Below, piece by piece: positions 21,661 through 33,420 of a stretch of 64,000 bases of DNA. The position numbers were made by a program, and so were the translations under genes. This DNA is from Dichetophora obliterata (Eukaryota > Arthropoda > Insecta > Diptera > Sciomyzidae): NCBI GenBank assembly GCA_963920525.1, contig OY986435.1, positions 178,282,266-178,346,265 on the forward strand, read 5' to 3'. Each line of letters starts with the position of its first letter. Positions within the stretch are counted from its first letter, which is position 1. The notes beneath the pieces were generated by a model, which had not been told where the DNA came from, did no database searches, and was given only the letters and a program-made list of their open reading frames with translations.

Positions 21661-22576
21661 CTGCAAGATAAGAAAAACAAATAAGAAATAATTTTGAAAA
21701 TGAAGGCTTAAATTCTTAAAAATCACGAAAAGTTGGCTAGAGTTATTGAAAGCGCCAAAAACAAACGTTTTGTGCTGATATCTATTTGTATGTGTGTGTT
21801 TGTGAGATAGTCTCTACACAATATGAAGTTACAAAATAAACATCATCATTACAGTCGAATAGCGATTTCGAGAACCAGAAATTAGCTAAGCATGACCATG
21901 AAGTTCATAAACGTTCCGGCGCAACGTGCCCCAATACAGGGTTGTTATATAATACTAAAAAGAAAAGATTTTCTATGATCAAAACTTTCGATGATTTCAG
22001 TACCAGTTTGGTTAAAATTTACTTCTTAATGTGCAAGTAGTTTATTTACGTTAAAATTTTTCGTTACATTGAAGATTTAGTTTTTTAAAGAATTCAATGA
22101 TTCAAAGAAAAAAGTTTTTTGTTTGAATAAAGACAATATAAAACAAATAACAGCATTCTATTTTTCACTTACAAACCTAAACAGACCACTTAAACATTGA
22201 TTTCAAGCTGGTCATCTGGCCACAAGTCAATTTCAATGAGTTAAGACGAAGCATGACGTCACTATTTGCTATATCGATTTAATAAAAAACGTTAAAAATC
22301 ATGATCTTAGAATTTTCCTCGAAATTGTTGCAACATTTTTATAATGTCTTTGTTTCTTGTTAAATAGTTTTTTCAATAAAATTTTTATTTTTATCAATAA
22401 ATTTTCTGAGCCACCCTATCTTTACTTTGATTTCGCAAAGTAGACAAATAAAGTTGCTCAATCCGCCTTAAACATGCTAACCATCATCAGATATTCAGTG
22501 CCAACAACTAACAAGCAACAACAAAGCGACCGACATTGTTTCGCTTTTCCGCCAACAAACCAACCAACTAACTCAC

Positions 22577-23511
22577 CTGTTCCATTCAATGACCTTCTCC
22601 TTCTGCGTCCATACGATATCAATGACTTGAGCTCGCCACTCATATCTTCCTGGTCACACTGCACTGGCTCACATGATGGCATACACGGCGTTACCAAGGC
22701 ACGGAACTGTACAACCTCCGACGATGGGAACTTGAATGCATCGAAGTGTGACAGCAAAATTTTACCCGACAGCGAACTCTTGTAAATGGGACCCATAATA
22801 AAGTGATCAGTTGGACAGCCATTCGAGTCAATCAGTGTTATTTCAGCATTATCACTACCATCCATAGCGACCAGCTCCCGTACAAAGATTTCATAAGGGC
22901 TTTGTTCATCGAGAATTTCAAATTTAAGCGCCAGCGGATCACCAACCTCAGCGGAACGCATAACATCTGAACCATCACGTGAAGTGATCTTCATGATGAC
23001 ATTGGGTGAGTCGACAATAACTTCCTCGGACAATGCTGGTTCAATATCGCCCTTAACGCCCAGATCCACCTCATTCGAAACGGACTTATTTGTCAAATCA
23101 TACTGGCAAGAAACGGCCAAACCCAGATCGGATGAAGTAACAATTGTATCATGATGCTGTATAACTACATCGTTCATGTAGCGTCCGGAACCACTTTGAC
23201 GCACATTGCATTCCAGGTCATGATAAGCCATGCGTAGCTCAAAATCGAGAGCGCTCTTAACATCGAAGGAGCAGGATTTTGGAGCACCTTTGGCATAGAC
23301 TTTGCCATCGAAGAGTTTTGAGGTGCGTATACGTGCGATCATATCACCGGCTCCACATTCAACTGTAACATTGTAGCAGGAGGAAAGTTCATAGGTGGCA
23401 GCCTCGGGTACTTCTAGGTAGGGATCCTGTACATCGGAGAGCGTGGCACGGCTGTGATGCGAGAGACGACAGACCATGTCACCGGTGTCGCCAAAGTCGT
23501 AAGAATGACAT
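22577..23511 (-). CDS. PAN/ZP-domain transmembrane protein, ZP-domain exon
   Basis: This is the main exon (935 bp, phase 2 in, phase 1 out). It begins with the end of a PAN domain (CHSYDFGDTGDMVCRLSHHS). A complete zona pellucida domain follows: ZP-N starts at CYNVTVECGAGDM with paired cysteines at SCSFDV, LEC and VSCQYD, and ZP-C contains GCPTDHF and the cluster TPCMPSCEPVQC. ZP domains polymerise into extracellular filaments. After the ZP domain there is a run of five arginines (GRRRRRS), a furin-type consensus cleavage site that in this family releases the ectodomain from its membrane anchor. The acceptor is TTTCTCAG at 23512-23513 and the donor is CAG|GTGAGT at 22576. PAN followed by ZP and a basic cleavage site matches insect apical-matrix proteins of the NompA, Trynity, Neyo, Nyobe and Morpheyus type. 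I do not assign a symbol because these paralogues are too similar to separate by eye. Confidence 0.95.
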
Positions 23512-24852
23512 CTGAGAAATTAAAGAAGAAAATATGAATGAAAAAAGCATTTTTTTTCAATAACTTCAAAAAATATAAATAGAACATTAACACTTTAACT
23601 AATTTTTAACCTCAAAATTCTTCATTATTTTTGTTTCAAAAACTTTCATTCCATCAAACTCACTTGATCTATACTTTTGCTATCTAGACAAATAAAATAA
23701 AATAAAATACATTTAACCCATTCGCGACCTTGACTTAACCTATTATTGACCATGACTAACCCATTAGAAGCCATTTTTTTTAATAACTTATAGTAATCAA
23801 GTATGATCACTTCAATGTGAAAGTTTTAGAAGTCGATATTAATTAATTTAAGTATTTCTGATTTTGATAAGATTTATTAATGAGAAAAAAACGAGTATAG
23901 TTCACAATATAGATAAAAACTTTACATATTAAAAGTTGTTTCGAATATAAAGTGAGCTTAGGTTACAATATGGGTAGTAAATTTTACATTTCAATACAAA
24001 ACATATTAATTTTTTTAGTTATTTAAAGTCAAGTAAAGTACAGTTATTTAAAGTAAAGTAAAAAACGAGTGATAGATAATAATAACAAAAATCACGTTAT
24101 ATAATGAATAATGTTATTAATATGTTATGTAAATACGTCCATAGTAATTTGGGAAAAAATTTCTTCACAGTAGGAATCCATGTCCGATCCAAGGCACGTT
24201 AAACTTATACTATTTTAATCATGTTCCACTAACTCCATTGCATCAGTAAAAAAAGATCTCAGGTTTGTGATTACTGGCAACAAGCGCGAGCAAGTACTCA
24301 CAGTAACTGAAGAAACTAATAACCTATTGAAAATGCCTTCTAAGTTTTAACGTAGCTTTTCTTCCTGCTATAACCCTCTTGTTTAAGTTTTTAAGTCTTT
24401 GTAGGGACATTCTAAGGCCTCCTCACTAACTCACTTTTTAATCGTTGTTCTACAAGCAAAGCAAGGGTAAACGAAATCTGCCTGGCGCCAGTCAACAACA
24501 CTTGTTGGTCGAGTAGTTTATGTATATTTCTATATTTATTTTAATTATGCCATAAACACCTCTCCTACATATCCTACATTTGCAGCTAACTTTTTTTTAT
24601 CACACATGTATACTGTAATTATATTGATATATTGTAAAGAAAAGCATAAGGCAAAACTTTTTTAAATATCTTTATTTTAATATCGCTTGAATTGGTTAGT
24701 GATGAAAACAATGCGCTTTTTGCAATTGTCATAAATAACCACATCTTTTTTTATTCATTATTTATCCTAAAAGTATGAACAATTAAAGTTCCAAATGACA
24801 CAGAATCAAATTTAACAAGAAGCATATGTTTTTGTGTTAACTTAAGATCAAA

Positions 24853-25005
24853 GTCAAATTTTCAAAAGAATTTTTTTTTAAAAAAGCGCAAGGTGATTTT
24901 GGTTTTAAACTCGCATTATTAATAAATAAGGACCATATTGAATTGCAATACTGCCAGATTTAAAACTCCTTTGCGCTTTTTTAAAAAATGACTTTGAAAA
25001 TTACA
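24853..25005. repeat. Foldback repeat, about 150 bp
   Basis: TTTTTTTTAAAAAAGCGCAA at the left is mirrored by TTGCGCTTTTTTAAAAAA at the right, and similarity continues outward through TTTTCAAA and inward through GGTTTTAAA. It probably represents a MITE. No target duplication was identified. Confidence 0.55.
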
Positions 25006-26139
25006 TTGGAGAAAAAATAGAAGTTAGCTTAGTTTTCTGAAAACTATAAATTTTTCAAAACACAAAATGGCAAAATAAATATACCGAAAAAAATGAAAAA
25101 CTTCATTTTAACTAATGTCAAAAACAAAATCACAAAATCTTTTACCGTTTTCTTACAGTAACAACTTGAATTGCTCATAAAATTTTCTCAGTAGTGAAAA
25201 AAAAAATTGAAAATGTGTCATATTTGGACACGCATATCTTCCTGCAGCCGGAAAACGCTAGAAAACTGAAAAGTTACTTTCAAATGCATAATTAAATGGA
25301 GAATATAACTGCGTTTTTGTTTTTCCAAAAAAAGCATTTTTAAATATTGAATTTTGAGCACACTTGGCCCCAGTGTGCATCGTCGCTTATTGTGTTAGGT
25401 AGATGTCATCAGTTTTTTAGCCCAAACATATGTAATGTTGAGTTAAGCTTGATAAAAAATTACATTTTAGAATGTTTGACGTTTGCAGTGCTGCAAAATG
25501 GGCCTTTTTCGAATATTTTTTAATGTTAAAAAGCAGTTCGCGCATCATGATGCATTTTCGAACAGACGCATTGTGCATTAGCTATACAAACAACAAAAGT
25601 AGCAAGGTTCCATTGAACGGGTTGAAAATTATTACAAGATGGCAATTGTTTTAGGTGTAGATTTTAATAGCGAATTCAGACATGAATGTTCAGAGGTACT
25701 TAAGGCAAGGCAGGTGGTCTAGCGCTCGAAAATTTAAGGTATTTTTAGGCTTTTTTCAAAAAGTTAAAATATTTAACAACGATATTTAAATTTTTAAGGT
25801 ATATTGTAACACTCATTCATCATAAAAAAATAATTTTTTAATTTAAAAAATTGTTGATCTTGTTCAAAATTTCGCTCAATGAGACGCTCTCTGGGAAAAG
25901 GGGCATGGGCAGTGTTGCAGATTTTGACTTTTCTATTTATCTAAAAAATAAAAACCGAGAATATTATTAATCACTATGAGTGCAGCTATGGCTGGCACTA
26001 GAAAAAATATATTGAAAACTGACAGAATGACGCGCTTTTGAAAATTAAGTTCTTAAAACAGCTTCTATTCTACCGGCTATTAAGTGTAACGTATAAGATG
26101 TTTTTGAAATAAAACTTTGACTCTAGTTTTAGATTAATA

Positions 26140-26478
26140 AAAAAAAAAAAATAAACTGACCATTTCAGCCCTTGGAAGGACTTTGACCTAGCTTCTATTT
26201 ATCAATTGTGTTGTGCGTGTTATTAAATGTTTGATCACAAATGATCGAGAACTGGACCTACATGTTTAATGCCGACTCCGAACGGCTTATGTTCTCAAGA
26301 AGCTTTACATGGCAATTTTTAATCTCTGAGGTTTGCCATTGTCTGCAGAGAGGTGACGACCGAACAGAAAAATTAATTCAATTGAAAAAACTTTCTGCCT
26401 GAGCTGGAATTGAACCCAAGCTACAGAGGTTCTTTAGCTTGGGAGCCACGCACTCTACCCACTAGGCTACGGCCGCCA
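26140..26478 (-). repeat. tRNA-derived SINE, family 1
   Basis: On the minus strand the head reads GGCCGTAGCCTAGTGGGTAG (A box) and TTGGGTTCAATTCCAGCTC (B box), separated as in tRNA genes. A body of about 240 bases follows and ends in a T-rich tail (CAGTTTATTTTTTTTT). A second copy on the plus strand at 38290-38630 matches from head to tail. It is probably transcribed by RNA polymerase III and moved by a LINE. Confidence 0.9.
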
Positions 26479-27192
26479 CTAGATTCTAGATTAATAGCAT
26501 ATTTAAATTTCAGATGATTCGGCTGAAGAGTTTTTGTTTTTTCTACAAAACCACGCCGAAAAAAGGAGTTTCGAGATAAATGAGTATAGAGAGAATGAAA
26601 TTAGACGAAACACTGTGGCTTGACACCTAATTCAACGGCTGTAGAAGTGAAAATGACGTCAGAAAGGCTTTACTTTTGAAATATCAAAAAAAAAAAAATC
26701 AATTTCATAGTAATTCTAGGCCATAAAATGCCGTTTTGATAAATACAATTTGCGAATGATAAACGATCGAAATATTTGCACAACACGATTAGGACAACTA
26801 TTGATGCAATATTTGCTAGAAATATCGATGACATTACATCTATATAATATACATTTGATATTTTAGATATTAAAAACCAATAGTTTCATTTACATTTACA
26901 AAAATAACTCAAAATTAATGTAAAATAATGTAAGGTAATAAAATTTACTGGTGGGAATATTATTGTTTTTGTTAACATTATGGTATTTAAAATTTTTTAA
27001 TTTAAACAATTTTTTATTAAAAAAATCATTTAATTGTCAATCTTATGAAACTGCGAAAAAGCTTCGCTTCTCTCATACGTCCAGCTATGTATCTGTTTTT
27101 TTTATGTAACTTTATTGATAAACAGTGCTTCAGTGCTTCAAAACAGTAACTTCGTTTTTGAATGATCGATTTCGGTAAAATTTCGCAGTTAG

Positions 27193-27600
27193 TTTTTTTT
27201 TTTTTTTTTTTTTAAAGATCAAAGAACCAATGCATGCGCCTTATATAAACAAGGTTTGGTCTTTGACCTAAAAGGAAAGAGATAGATTATTTAGAGGAAT
27301 TTATTGGAACCATACGTAAATTATTGATTAGGCGAAACAACCGTGAAATACAATTTGAATTGCTTTTAAACGTGGCTAGTGATATGCCTTAACCTTGGCA
27401 AGCATTTCCAGCCCTTAGTTGTTCCTGTCCTTTAATTCCACATTTTCCACAAATAAGTTGTGGATTTTTAGTTTTCCATAATTCTTAAATGTACGAAAGA
27501 ACAAAGAAAGTGAAAAGAACCATGCTCGCACCCGGATTCGAACCAGGGACCTTTGGGTTGATAATCTAGCGCACTTACCACTAGGCTACAAAGGCCGACA
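27193..27600 (-). repeat. tRNA-derived SINE, family 2
   Basis: On the minus strand it begins GTCGGCCTTTGTAGCCTAGT with a B box GGTTCGAATCCGGG. A body containing GGTTCTTTTCACTTTCTTTG and TTAAGGCATATCACTAG follows, and it ends in about 20 A residues (T-run at 27193-27213). The plus-strand copy at 59922-60285 shares head and body. Confidence 0.9.
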
Positions 27601-28353
27601 AGGTTTTATAAGTCAAGAAATTTTATTTTGATATCAGATTTAAAAAAAAACCAACCATTAGGGGAGGGGGGAGTTCCAATACAAAAATGTTGGAAAATTG
27701 CAAAAAGTCAAAATGAAGGGGTATGTTTTATTTCTAGGGGAAAAATATGCCCTAGAATCCCTTTTTTGTCCTCTAATAGGGAAAATTTGTACGAACATAA
27801 TTTCATCAAAGTCAAATCAAATTACGAATGGGGGAGAGGGTCATAGGCCCCGTGGTTCCGCGGCTTATGCTCTCTTAAATGCATTCTTAAAACAATAAAG
27901 TATTGCATAACAAATTTCAAAGCAAAACATTAGAATTACGACTTTGATACGCCAGATTCGGAAAAACACTCGCTGTGCATCGATTACAGCTATTTTGCAC
28001 TATGTTTGGAAAAATTTAATGCAAAATTGTAGGCGGGTACTTTTTATATTGCGTCAGAATAAATTATTTTAATAGGAGTTATTACATTATACTCTTGAAA
28101 AATAGAATTTGTAGAAAACTGGGAGTTTGACTATTTTTTCATATATAAAAAAAGATTAAAGAAATTTTTGAATTAATAATAAAAAATTAAAATAATAAAA
28201 AACTTAAAAAATTAAGTTAAATCGCATTAAATTCATATAAAGTTAAAAAATCAAGAAAAAAAATTATAAAAAAATTAAAAAAAAACAAAAACGAAAATAA
28301 AAAAAAAATTAAAAAAAAGGATCTCTGAAACAGTTTTCTTCACGCGGTTAGAT

Positions 28354-28583
28354 CAGGGCTCTAATCACGTTACTGTTAAAACGACTATCGTTTGAACGAT
28401 ACTATCCCATATTCAATACCTATAGCGCCAAGCGATATCGTTTTGACTTTTGCTATACATGAAGCTAGTAAAAAGTTATCGTTTAGACGATACATCAAAT
28501 TATAGGTTACGTGATGTTAAAGGTTAAAGTATCGTTGAAACGATATCATCAAACGATTCTCGTCATACGTGATGAAAGCCCTG
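28354..28583. mobile_element. 230-bp hAT-type MITE with internal palindromes
   Basis: CAGGGCTCTAATCACGT at the left and ACGTGATGAAAGCCCTG at the right are inverted, and CAGGG is a frequent hAT terminus. Three internal copies of the palindrome ATCGTTTNNACGAT-type occur near 28387, 28470 and 28531. The flanking 8-mers (GGTTAGAT, GGTAAATC) are only weakly alike, so the target duplication is not proven. Confidence 0.75.
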
Positions 28584-29552
28584 GGTAAATCAGAATGTAT
28601 TCTGACTTGCAAAAAACGGAAACATTTGAAATTACTTGATTCATTATTTTTACAGTGTATATATCAGTTCACTATCGCGGACGCTGCCAGCACTCGTGTG
28701 CTGCATCCTCCACATTCCTCATTGCATCCAGATCGAAACATTTTTTTATGTTGCTGCTTTTTGTTGTTGGTTTTGCACTCTTCAAATAATTTTCGTGGTC
28801 AACGCTGATCTAGACAGCCAACTAAGCCATAACCTTGGTATCCATGTTAACAAAACATGTCAGCAACTTTTGACTTATGATATCTCTTCATTACTTTAAT
28901 ACTAAACTATGCCAACCTGTCTTCAAACTATTTCTTTAATATAGTACTTTTATATACAAAATACACAAATATTTTAATTAAATTGGATTTAATGACTTAT
29001 TCAATTTAAATGAAATAATTATTCTACTGCTATTTGTACTTGCATCCAACAGTTTTCTTTGAACATTGCAACTTCTTGGTGATTTAAAACTATAAATCTA
29101 GCTCAAACGAGTATTAAACTAAAAAAAAATGTCCGTTGCTTAGAATGGTATCAACCTGTAGCATTGTTGCTACGCTCAAATCTGCAAGCGAAATAACATA
29201 AAACTAAAAATGTAAAGCTTTAAATCCTTTAACGGCGTTCAATAAAACTTATTACTACAAAAAGTGTTTCATAACAATAAACATTAAACACATGAAATAA
29301 TCAACACTAACAACTTAATGTATTGACAGTCAGCCAGCTGTTTGTTGTTTAATGACAATTTTTATAGTCAAAACAGCAGCAACGGCAACAATAAACTAAG
29401 GAACAAAAAACGTGTTTTTCTTCCTCCTTCAATTATGACTTGTAACTGGCGTTCAACCGCTCCGCTGCCAAGCAGCTGTCGTTAGCTGTTGGTTTGATCT
29501 AACAAGATTTTAAAGCATGCATCTATCTTAACAGCTGCCTCACTCGGCTTAC

Positions 29553-29804
29553 CTGTACGGCGAATTAAGGCACAAATCACGGCATTCATCAATACTGCCA
29601 ACGTCCTGATAAACCGAATCGACAGTCTTCAAAATTCTACCGGACAGACGTTTGAATTCGCACAATTTATTGGGTTCCTCAGCACAGTTATTCTCCAGAT
29701 AATCAGTGCCATCGTGTGGTTGGAATGCGCTTGTACCAGCCAAGGTAATACGGTCCATTTCCGAGAGCTCACAATTATTGCTGGCGCGATAATAGTTGGC
29801 AGAT
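29553..29804 (-). CDS. PAN/ZP-domain transmembrane protein, internal PAN exon
   Basis: This internal exon (252 bp, 84 codons) belongs to the minus-strand PAN-ZP gene. It carries the end of one PAN/apple domain (motif NYYRASNNCELSEMDRI) and the start of the next (CEFKRLSG..., ending ECRDLCLNSPYR). The acceptor is a pyrimidine tract ending CTCTTCAG at 29805-29806. The donor is CAG|GTAAGC at 29552. Both intron phases are 2. The split arginine codon (AG|A) joins exactly to the exon starting at 23511, giving SPYR-CHSYDFGDTGD, which is a continuous PAN core. PAN domains bind protein or carbohydrate in the extracellular matrix. Earlier exons (signal peptide, first half of the first PAN) must exist upstream on the minus strand, but I could not identify them between 29805 and 64000. 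The gene family is secure; the exact orthologue is not. Confidence 0.92.
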
Positions 29805-30980
29805 CTGAAGAGAAAAAAATGCAAAAAAACTTGTTAGTTACGTTTGAAATTGTTAGAAAATACCTACATACATATATATAAAATAAAACTCATGTTCTTG
29901 AGATTGAATGCAAATGTCAAACATTTTAGTTGGAAAACTAGGATCTTCCTCAACGGAATGTGAGTTAGTGTGTAACATGAGTGACGCAGTTTGATTCGAA
30001 TAAAATTGTACAGGAAGTGTTATTGTTTGTGTTGTTGTTGGTGTTGTTTCAGTTCAACAAAATTATAGCGATTGAGTTAAACTGCTTTCATCTGCTAGCA
30101 GTTGCCATTGATGCCAATAATTATAGCTTGAATACGAAATATGCCATTAGTTTTCAAAAATTTTATCCTTAATCATTGCCACCGCAAAAAGAATCTTAGG
30201 TATACCCATTTTTAATGTGAGTAAGCTTGTGAGGGAATAGAAAAGATACCGACTATAAAATTACATATAATATATCTTAGATTATGGCAAAACAAACGTT
30301 TTTGCATAATAAACTGAACTTAGTTTGACTAATTTTTGAACTGTGATGTTATTGAAGAAAACGAGCGATATGATTTTATATGATTTTAAATTAAAACCTT
30401 CACTTTCTTATAATTGTTCTTATAATTTTATGTAGATTTGCAGTATAGATATTTGTAGTATTTTGAAAAAAGAGTTTGATTAACTATTTACTAAATTTCG
30501 CTCTGAAAGTTATATAAGTCTAAATTAAAGGTACATTTTTTTAAAACTAAACCCGTTTATTCTCTGCTGTCTAATTCTATGCCATGTTTTCACCTAAGTT
30601 GGCCACTTATTTAAATTTATGCAAATGCCAATTGTTTATTATTTAAAAATTTTTTTGCTTATGTCCCTTTTTGTGCTATTATAGCAACAAATGATAAAAA
30701 AAGAACAAGAAAACAAAACAAAATATGCAACAATGACAAATAAAAATTGAGTTAGTTAGTACGACATTATATAAGTTTGCTGTTAACATTCCTTCTACGA
30801 TATTGATAAAATTTTTCGTGTGGCCATTTCAATCTTTTACAGTCTTTTAATATTTAATGCTGTTGCTATTACAGTAAATAGGAAGAAGAAAAACCTGCTG
30901 CGCTCCACGCTCACATCCACGAAAGCTTATTGCGAACAGACTTTTTTCATTTAATATAGTCTTACTTCAGAGAGCCAAAT
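29805..30980. other. Intronic or upstream DNA of the PAN-ZP gene
   Basis: A further 5' exon should lie somewhere above 29804 on the minus strand. I do not see one here, and the short frame at 29981-30172 has no supporting features. Confidence 0.4.
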
Positions 30981-30984
30981 TCAA

Positions 30985-31600
30985 AATATTTCACGCTAGA
31001 AATGCGTAAAAACTTTATCCTACAATTATTGCTCTCGCACTCTTTAGAAAACATTCTCCTAAATTTATCTCTTTCACTCTTTTCTTCTCATTTAAAAACG
31101 CTAGAAATGTGTTAAGCTTCTCAAGTAACTTTTGAAGAAGGCAACAACAACAACTTTGTAAAGAGTCAACCACACAGCAGCCTAGACATATTGTTTTGGA
31201 AGGCGCTACCCTTTCCATCTTCAGTAGTCTTGAATAATTAAGCTGTGACTAACTCACTGTTTAAGTTTTATATAATCTGACATTTGTTCGAATAAACTCT
31301 TCAAAATCATATGACGTTAAAGCAAAGGTTTTTCTTTTAGGTAAAGCGTTTCACCCGATGCAATAGTGTAAAATATCGCTGCTGGGGCGTTGTTAGGACT
31401 CTGAGCGACAACACGCTGAAATAGCGTGAAAAATAGAAAAAAATATACCTATTTTGAAAAAAAAGTTTAGTTTTTGACATAATTGAAAAACCCACTGCAC
31501 AGTGTGTTATTTTTAAAATTGCCAATACATGGCGTGAAATTTCAACACATTTATTGTTTGTGATATTTCAATCAGTTTTCAGAGTGTACATTCTTGGCTT
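30985..31600 (+). repeat. Interspersed repeat family A, longer copy
   Basis: It reads CTAGAAATGCGTAAAAAC, a CTCTCGCACTC/TCTCTTTCACTC stretch, AACAACAACAACTTTGTAAA, TTAAGCTGTGACTAACTCAC, TGTTCGAATAAACTC, then a single unit CTGAGCGACAACACGCTGAA and CAATCAGTTTTCAGAGTG. The same order is found at 47795-48600, where the last unit is amplified. The TGTTCGAATAAA segment and flanks could belong to an LTR, but no paired copy or coding region adjoins. Confidence 0.75.
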
Positions 31601-32239
31601 ACATGCGCTTTACTGCATATGTATTAATTCGAGCAGAGCCTGTCCAACCGCGATAGTAAATTTTATTTAAAAACACTAGAGTAATTTGCGGACATTTTAT
31701 AAATATTTACATAATATGTAGAACGTGTAAAAACATATAATTTGAAGTTAAGAATAAAAAGTTGTAAAAACTTTTCATAAGTCATAAACAGTTATTAAAT
31801 AAATTTTGTTTAAAACTGAAAAAGCGCTCAAGAAATGTGAAAATGTTATTTTTAATATTAAAAAGTTAAAAAAAAGTTGAATGAAAAAGTATTCACAAGT
31901 GATTTTTCATTATAATTCTAAAGGCGCCCACTAATCTTGAACACTAAATAGATTAATTTCATTTAAATATACTTGATTATTTTCACTAATAAATCTAAAT
32001 ATTTGAAAAAAAATCAATTTCATCGCACATCTGCATGGTTTGTTTTTCGTACAAAATTTCTGCTTAGATTTTGTGAAAAGTCGTAATATTGTTTGAGTCA
32101 TGGATGTTTTTAAAGACATTAAAGCCAACGGTATGGATAGTTTGTTGCCAAATGCTGTTATACATATAGAATTGTTTGAACAAGTCCTATATCGGCTGCA
32201 ATAAGTTTTTCTTAATTAACGATAAAAACTATCTTCGAA

Positions 32240-32368
32240 GTTCGATAAAAAAAGAGCGATTAAATGGCTTTGCCACAATATCGGTTGATTATGACATTGC
32301 AAATTCAATTCAATATGATAAAATCATAGAACAATTTGCATCTTTAAAACACGAAAATCAGCATCTTT
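32240..32368 (+). pseudogene. hAT-family transposase C-terminal scrap
   Basis: The frame reads KKERLNGFATISVDYDIANS then QYDKIIEQFASLKHEN. This matches the end of the hAT dimerisation region (ERLN.LA.LSIE.DIA...D...II..FA..K) as seen in insect ZMYM1-like transposases. Nothing upstream supports a longer copy. Confidence 0.6.
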
Positions 32369-32394
32369 AAAACATACCGAGCACAAATATTAGC

Positions 32395-32885
32395 GGGCGA
32401 ACAGCGGTCGAATATGGGTCGCACGGCCGAACAAATGTAGAACATGGCTAGAAAATAATGCTAAAAGCCTAACGGTCAAAAATTGGGCCGAACAACGGCC
32501 GAACAAGGCCTAACTTAAGTTGTACTGCCACTGTACGGCCGTTGTATGTCACCAAATTCTTCAAAACTCTTATTTATCAGCACGTGTATGCGCAACAACA
32601 AAATCAAGCCCTTCTTGATAGATCGGCGATGCCGATATTGATAGTATCGCCACTTGAGTGTGGCGTAAGATTTTTTTGTGCATGAAGTTAGTTAAAAAAA
32701 GCTGCCTATTTTCATTGTAGAATAATCACTTTTCGGTCGATGTACGGCTGGTGTACCCCAGTTTTACAGCCGAGATTATTTCAAAACGGCCTCTGTACGG
32801 CAGCTGTTGGCCGTACGTATGTTTGTACGATCCTTGTAAGGCCGAGGTAAATTTTTAAAGTTAGGCCTTGTGCGTTCGCTGTTTG
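32395..32885. repeat. Foldback-like region rich in CGGCCG words
   Basis: GGCCGAACAA and ACGGCCG-type words recur on the left (32420-32545) and right (32730-32850). ACAAGGCCTAACTT (32504) has its mirror AAGTTAGGCCTTGTG at 32861. Its GC content is clearly above the surroundings. Edges and family are unknown. Confidence 0.45.
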
Positions 32886-32939
32886 GAACTATCTAAAAAA
32901 GTTTCTATTTTTTCTCGGGATGGCATATCCATATTATTC

Positions 32940-33420
32940 ATCAAATAACACCCAAAACAATCTTAATCCAATTTTTGAAGTCTGGGGTGCATGATCAAAC
33001 TCGAACGGGGGCGACATATTCATACGCAAACCAAATGGTAAACGTTGTTTTAATAAAAGTACTATTGCAAAGCGATTAATCGGCAGCTGAATTTTCAAAA
33101 CAATTGTTGAACATTTGGGATGGTACAGTGCCAGTCGAAAGTAACTCAGGAATGATAAGACTTCCAAAAGATTTTTGCCGTTTCACTCAATCAAAAGAAG
33201 AACTGATTAATAGTGTGTTCCCAAACATAGCACAAATAATGCTTGGTTAAGCGGGCGAGCAATACTGACCGGAAAGAACAAAGATGTCAATGATCTTAAC
33301 GATGCTATTTTAAAAGAACTACCAGGTCCTTTATTCACATTTAAATCAGTGGATACCATCATGAATTATCCCACATAATTTTTAAACTCAGTTGATATGC
33401 CAGGAATACCGCCACGCTAG
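32940..33420 (+). pseudogene. Helitron PIF1-type helicase C-terminal relic
   Basis: In successive frames the plus strand preserves FSKQLLNIWDGTVP, MIRLPKDFCRFTQSKEELIN, VFPNIAQIM, then RAILTGKNKDVNDLNDAIL, FKSVDTI, NYPT and LNSVDMPGIPPR. These are the last blocks of Helitron-encoded helicases, in order. Stops interrupt it. It has the same orientation as the Helitrons at 17.85 and 63.17 kb, but nothing shows it was ever joined to them. Confidence 0.8.

Larger units (their letters stand above)
23512..29552 (-). other. 6.0-kb intron of the PAN-ZP gene
   Basis: This intron has GTAAGC at 29552 and CTCAG at 23513-23512. It holds two tRNA-derived SINEs (26140-26478 and 27193-27600), a hAT-type MITE (28354-28583) and a short foldback (24853-25005). 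I see nothing coding in the rest, including the open frames near 25472 and 28569-28899. Confidence 0.85.

Noticed and set aside
21310..21726. 138-codon open frame on the minus strand
   Set aside because: It overlaps the linker exon in a different frame. Intron phase and the neighbouring exons select the other frame, and this frame has no family features.
22474..22785. 103-codon plus-strand frame
   Set aside because: Antisense shadow of the ZP-domain exon.
23715..23760. TTAACCCATTCGCGACC as a piggyBac terminus
   Set aside because: No partner terminus; TTAACCC occurs several times by chance in this AT-rich window.
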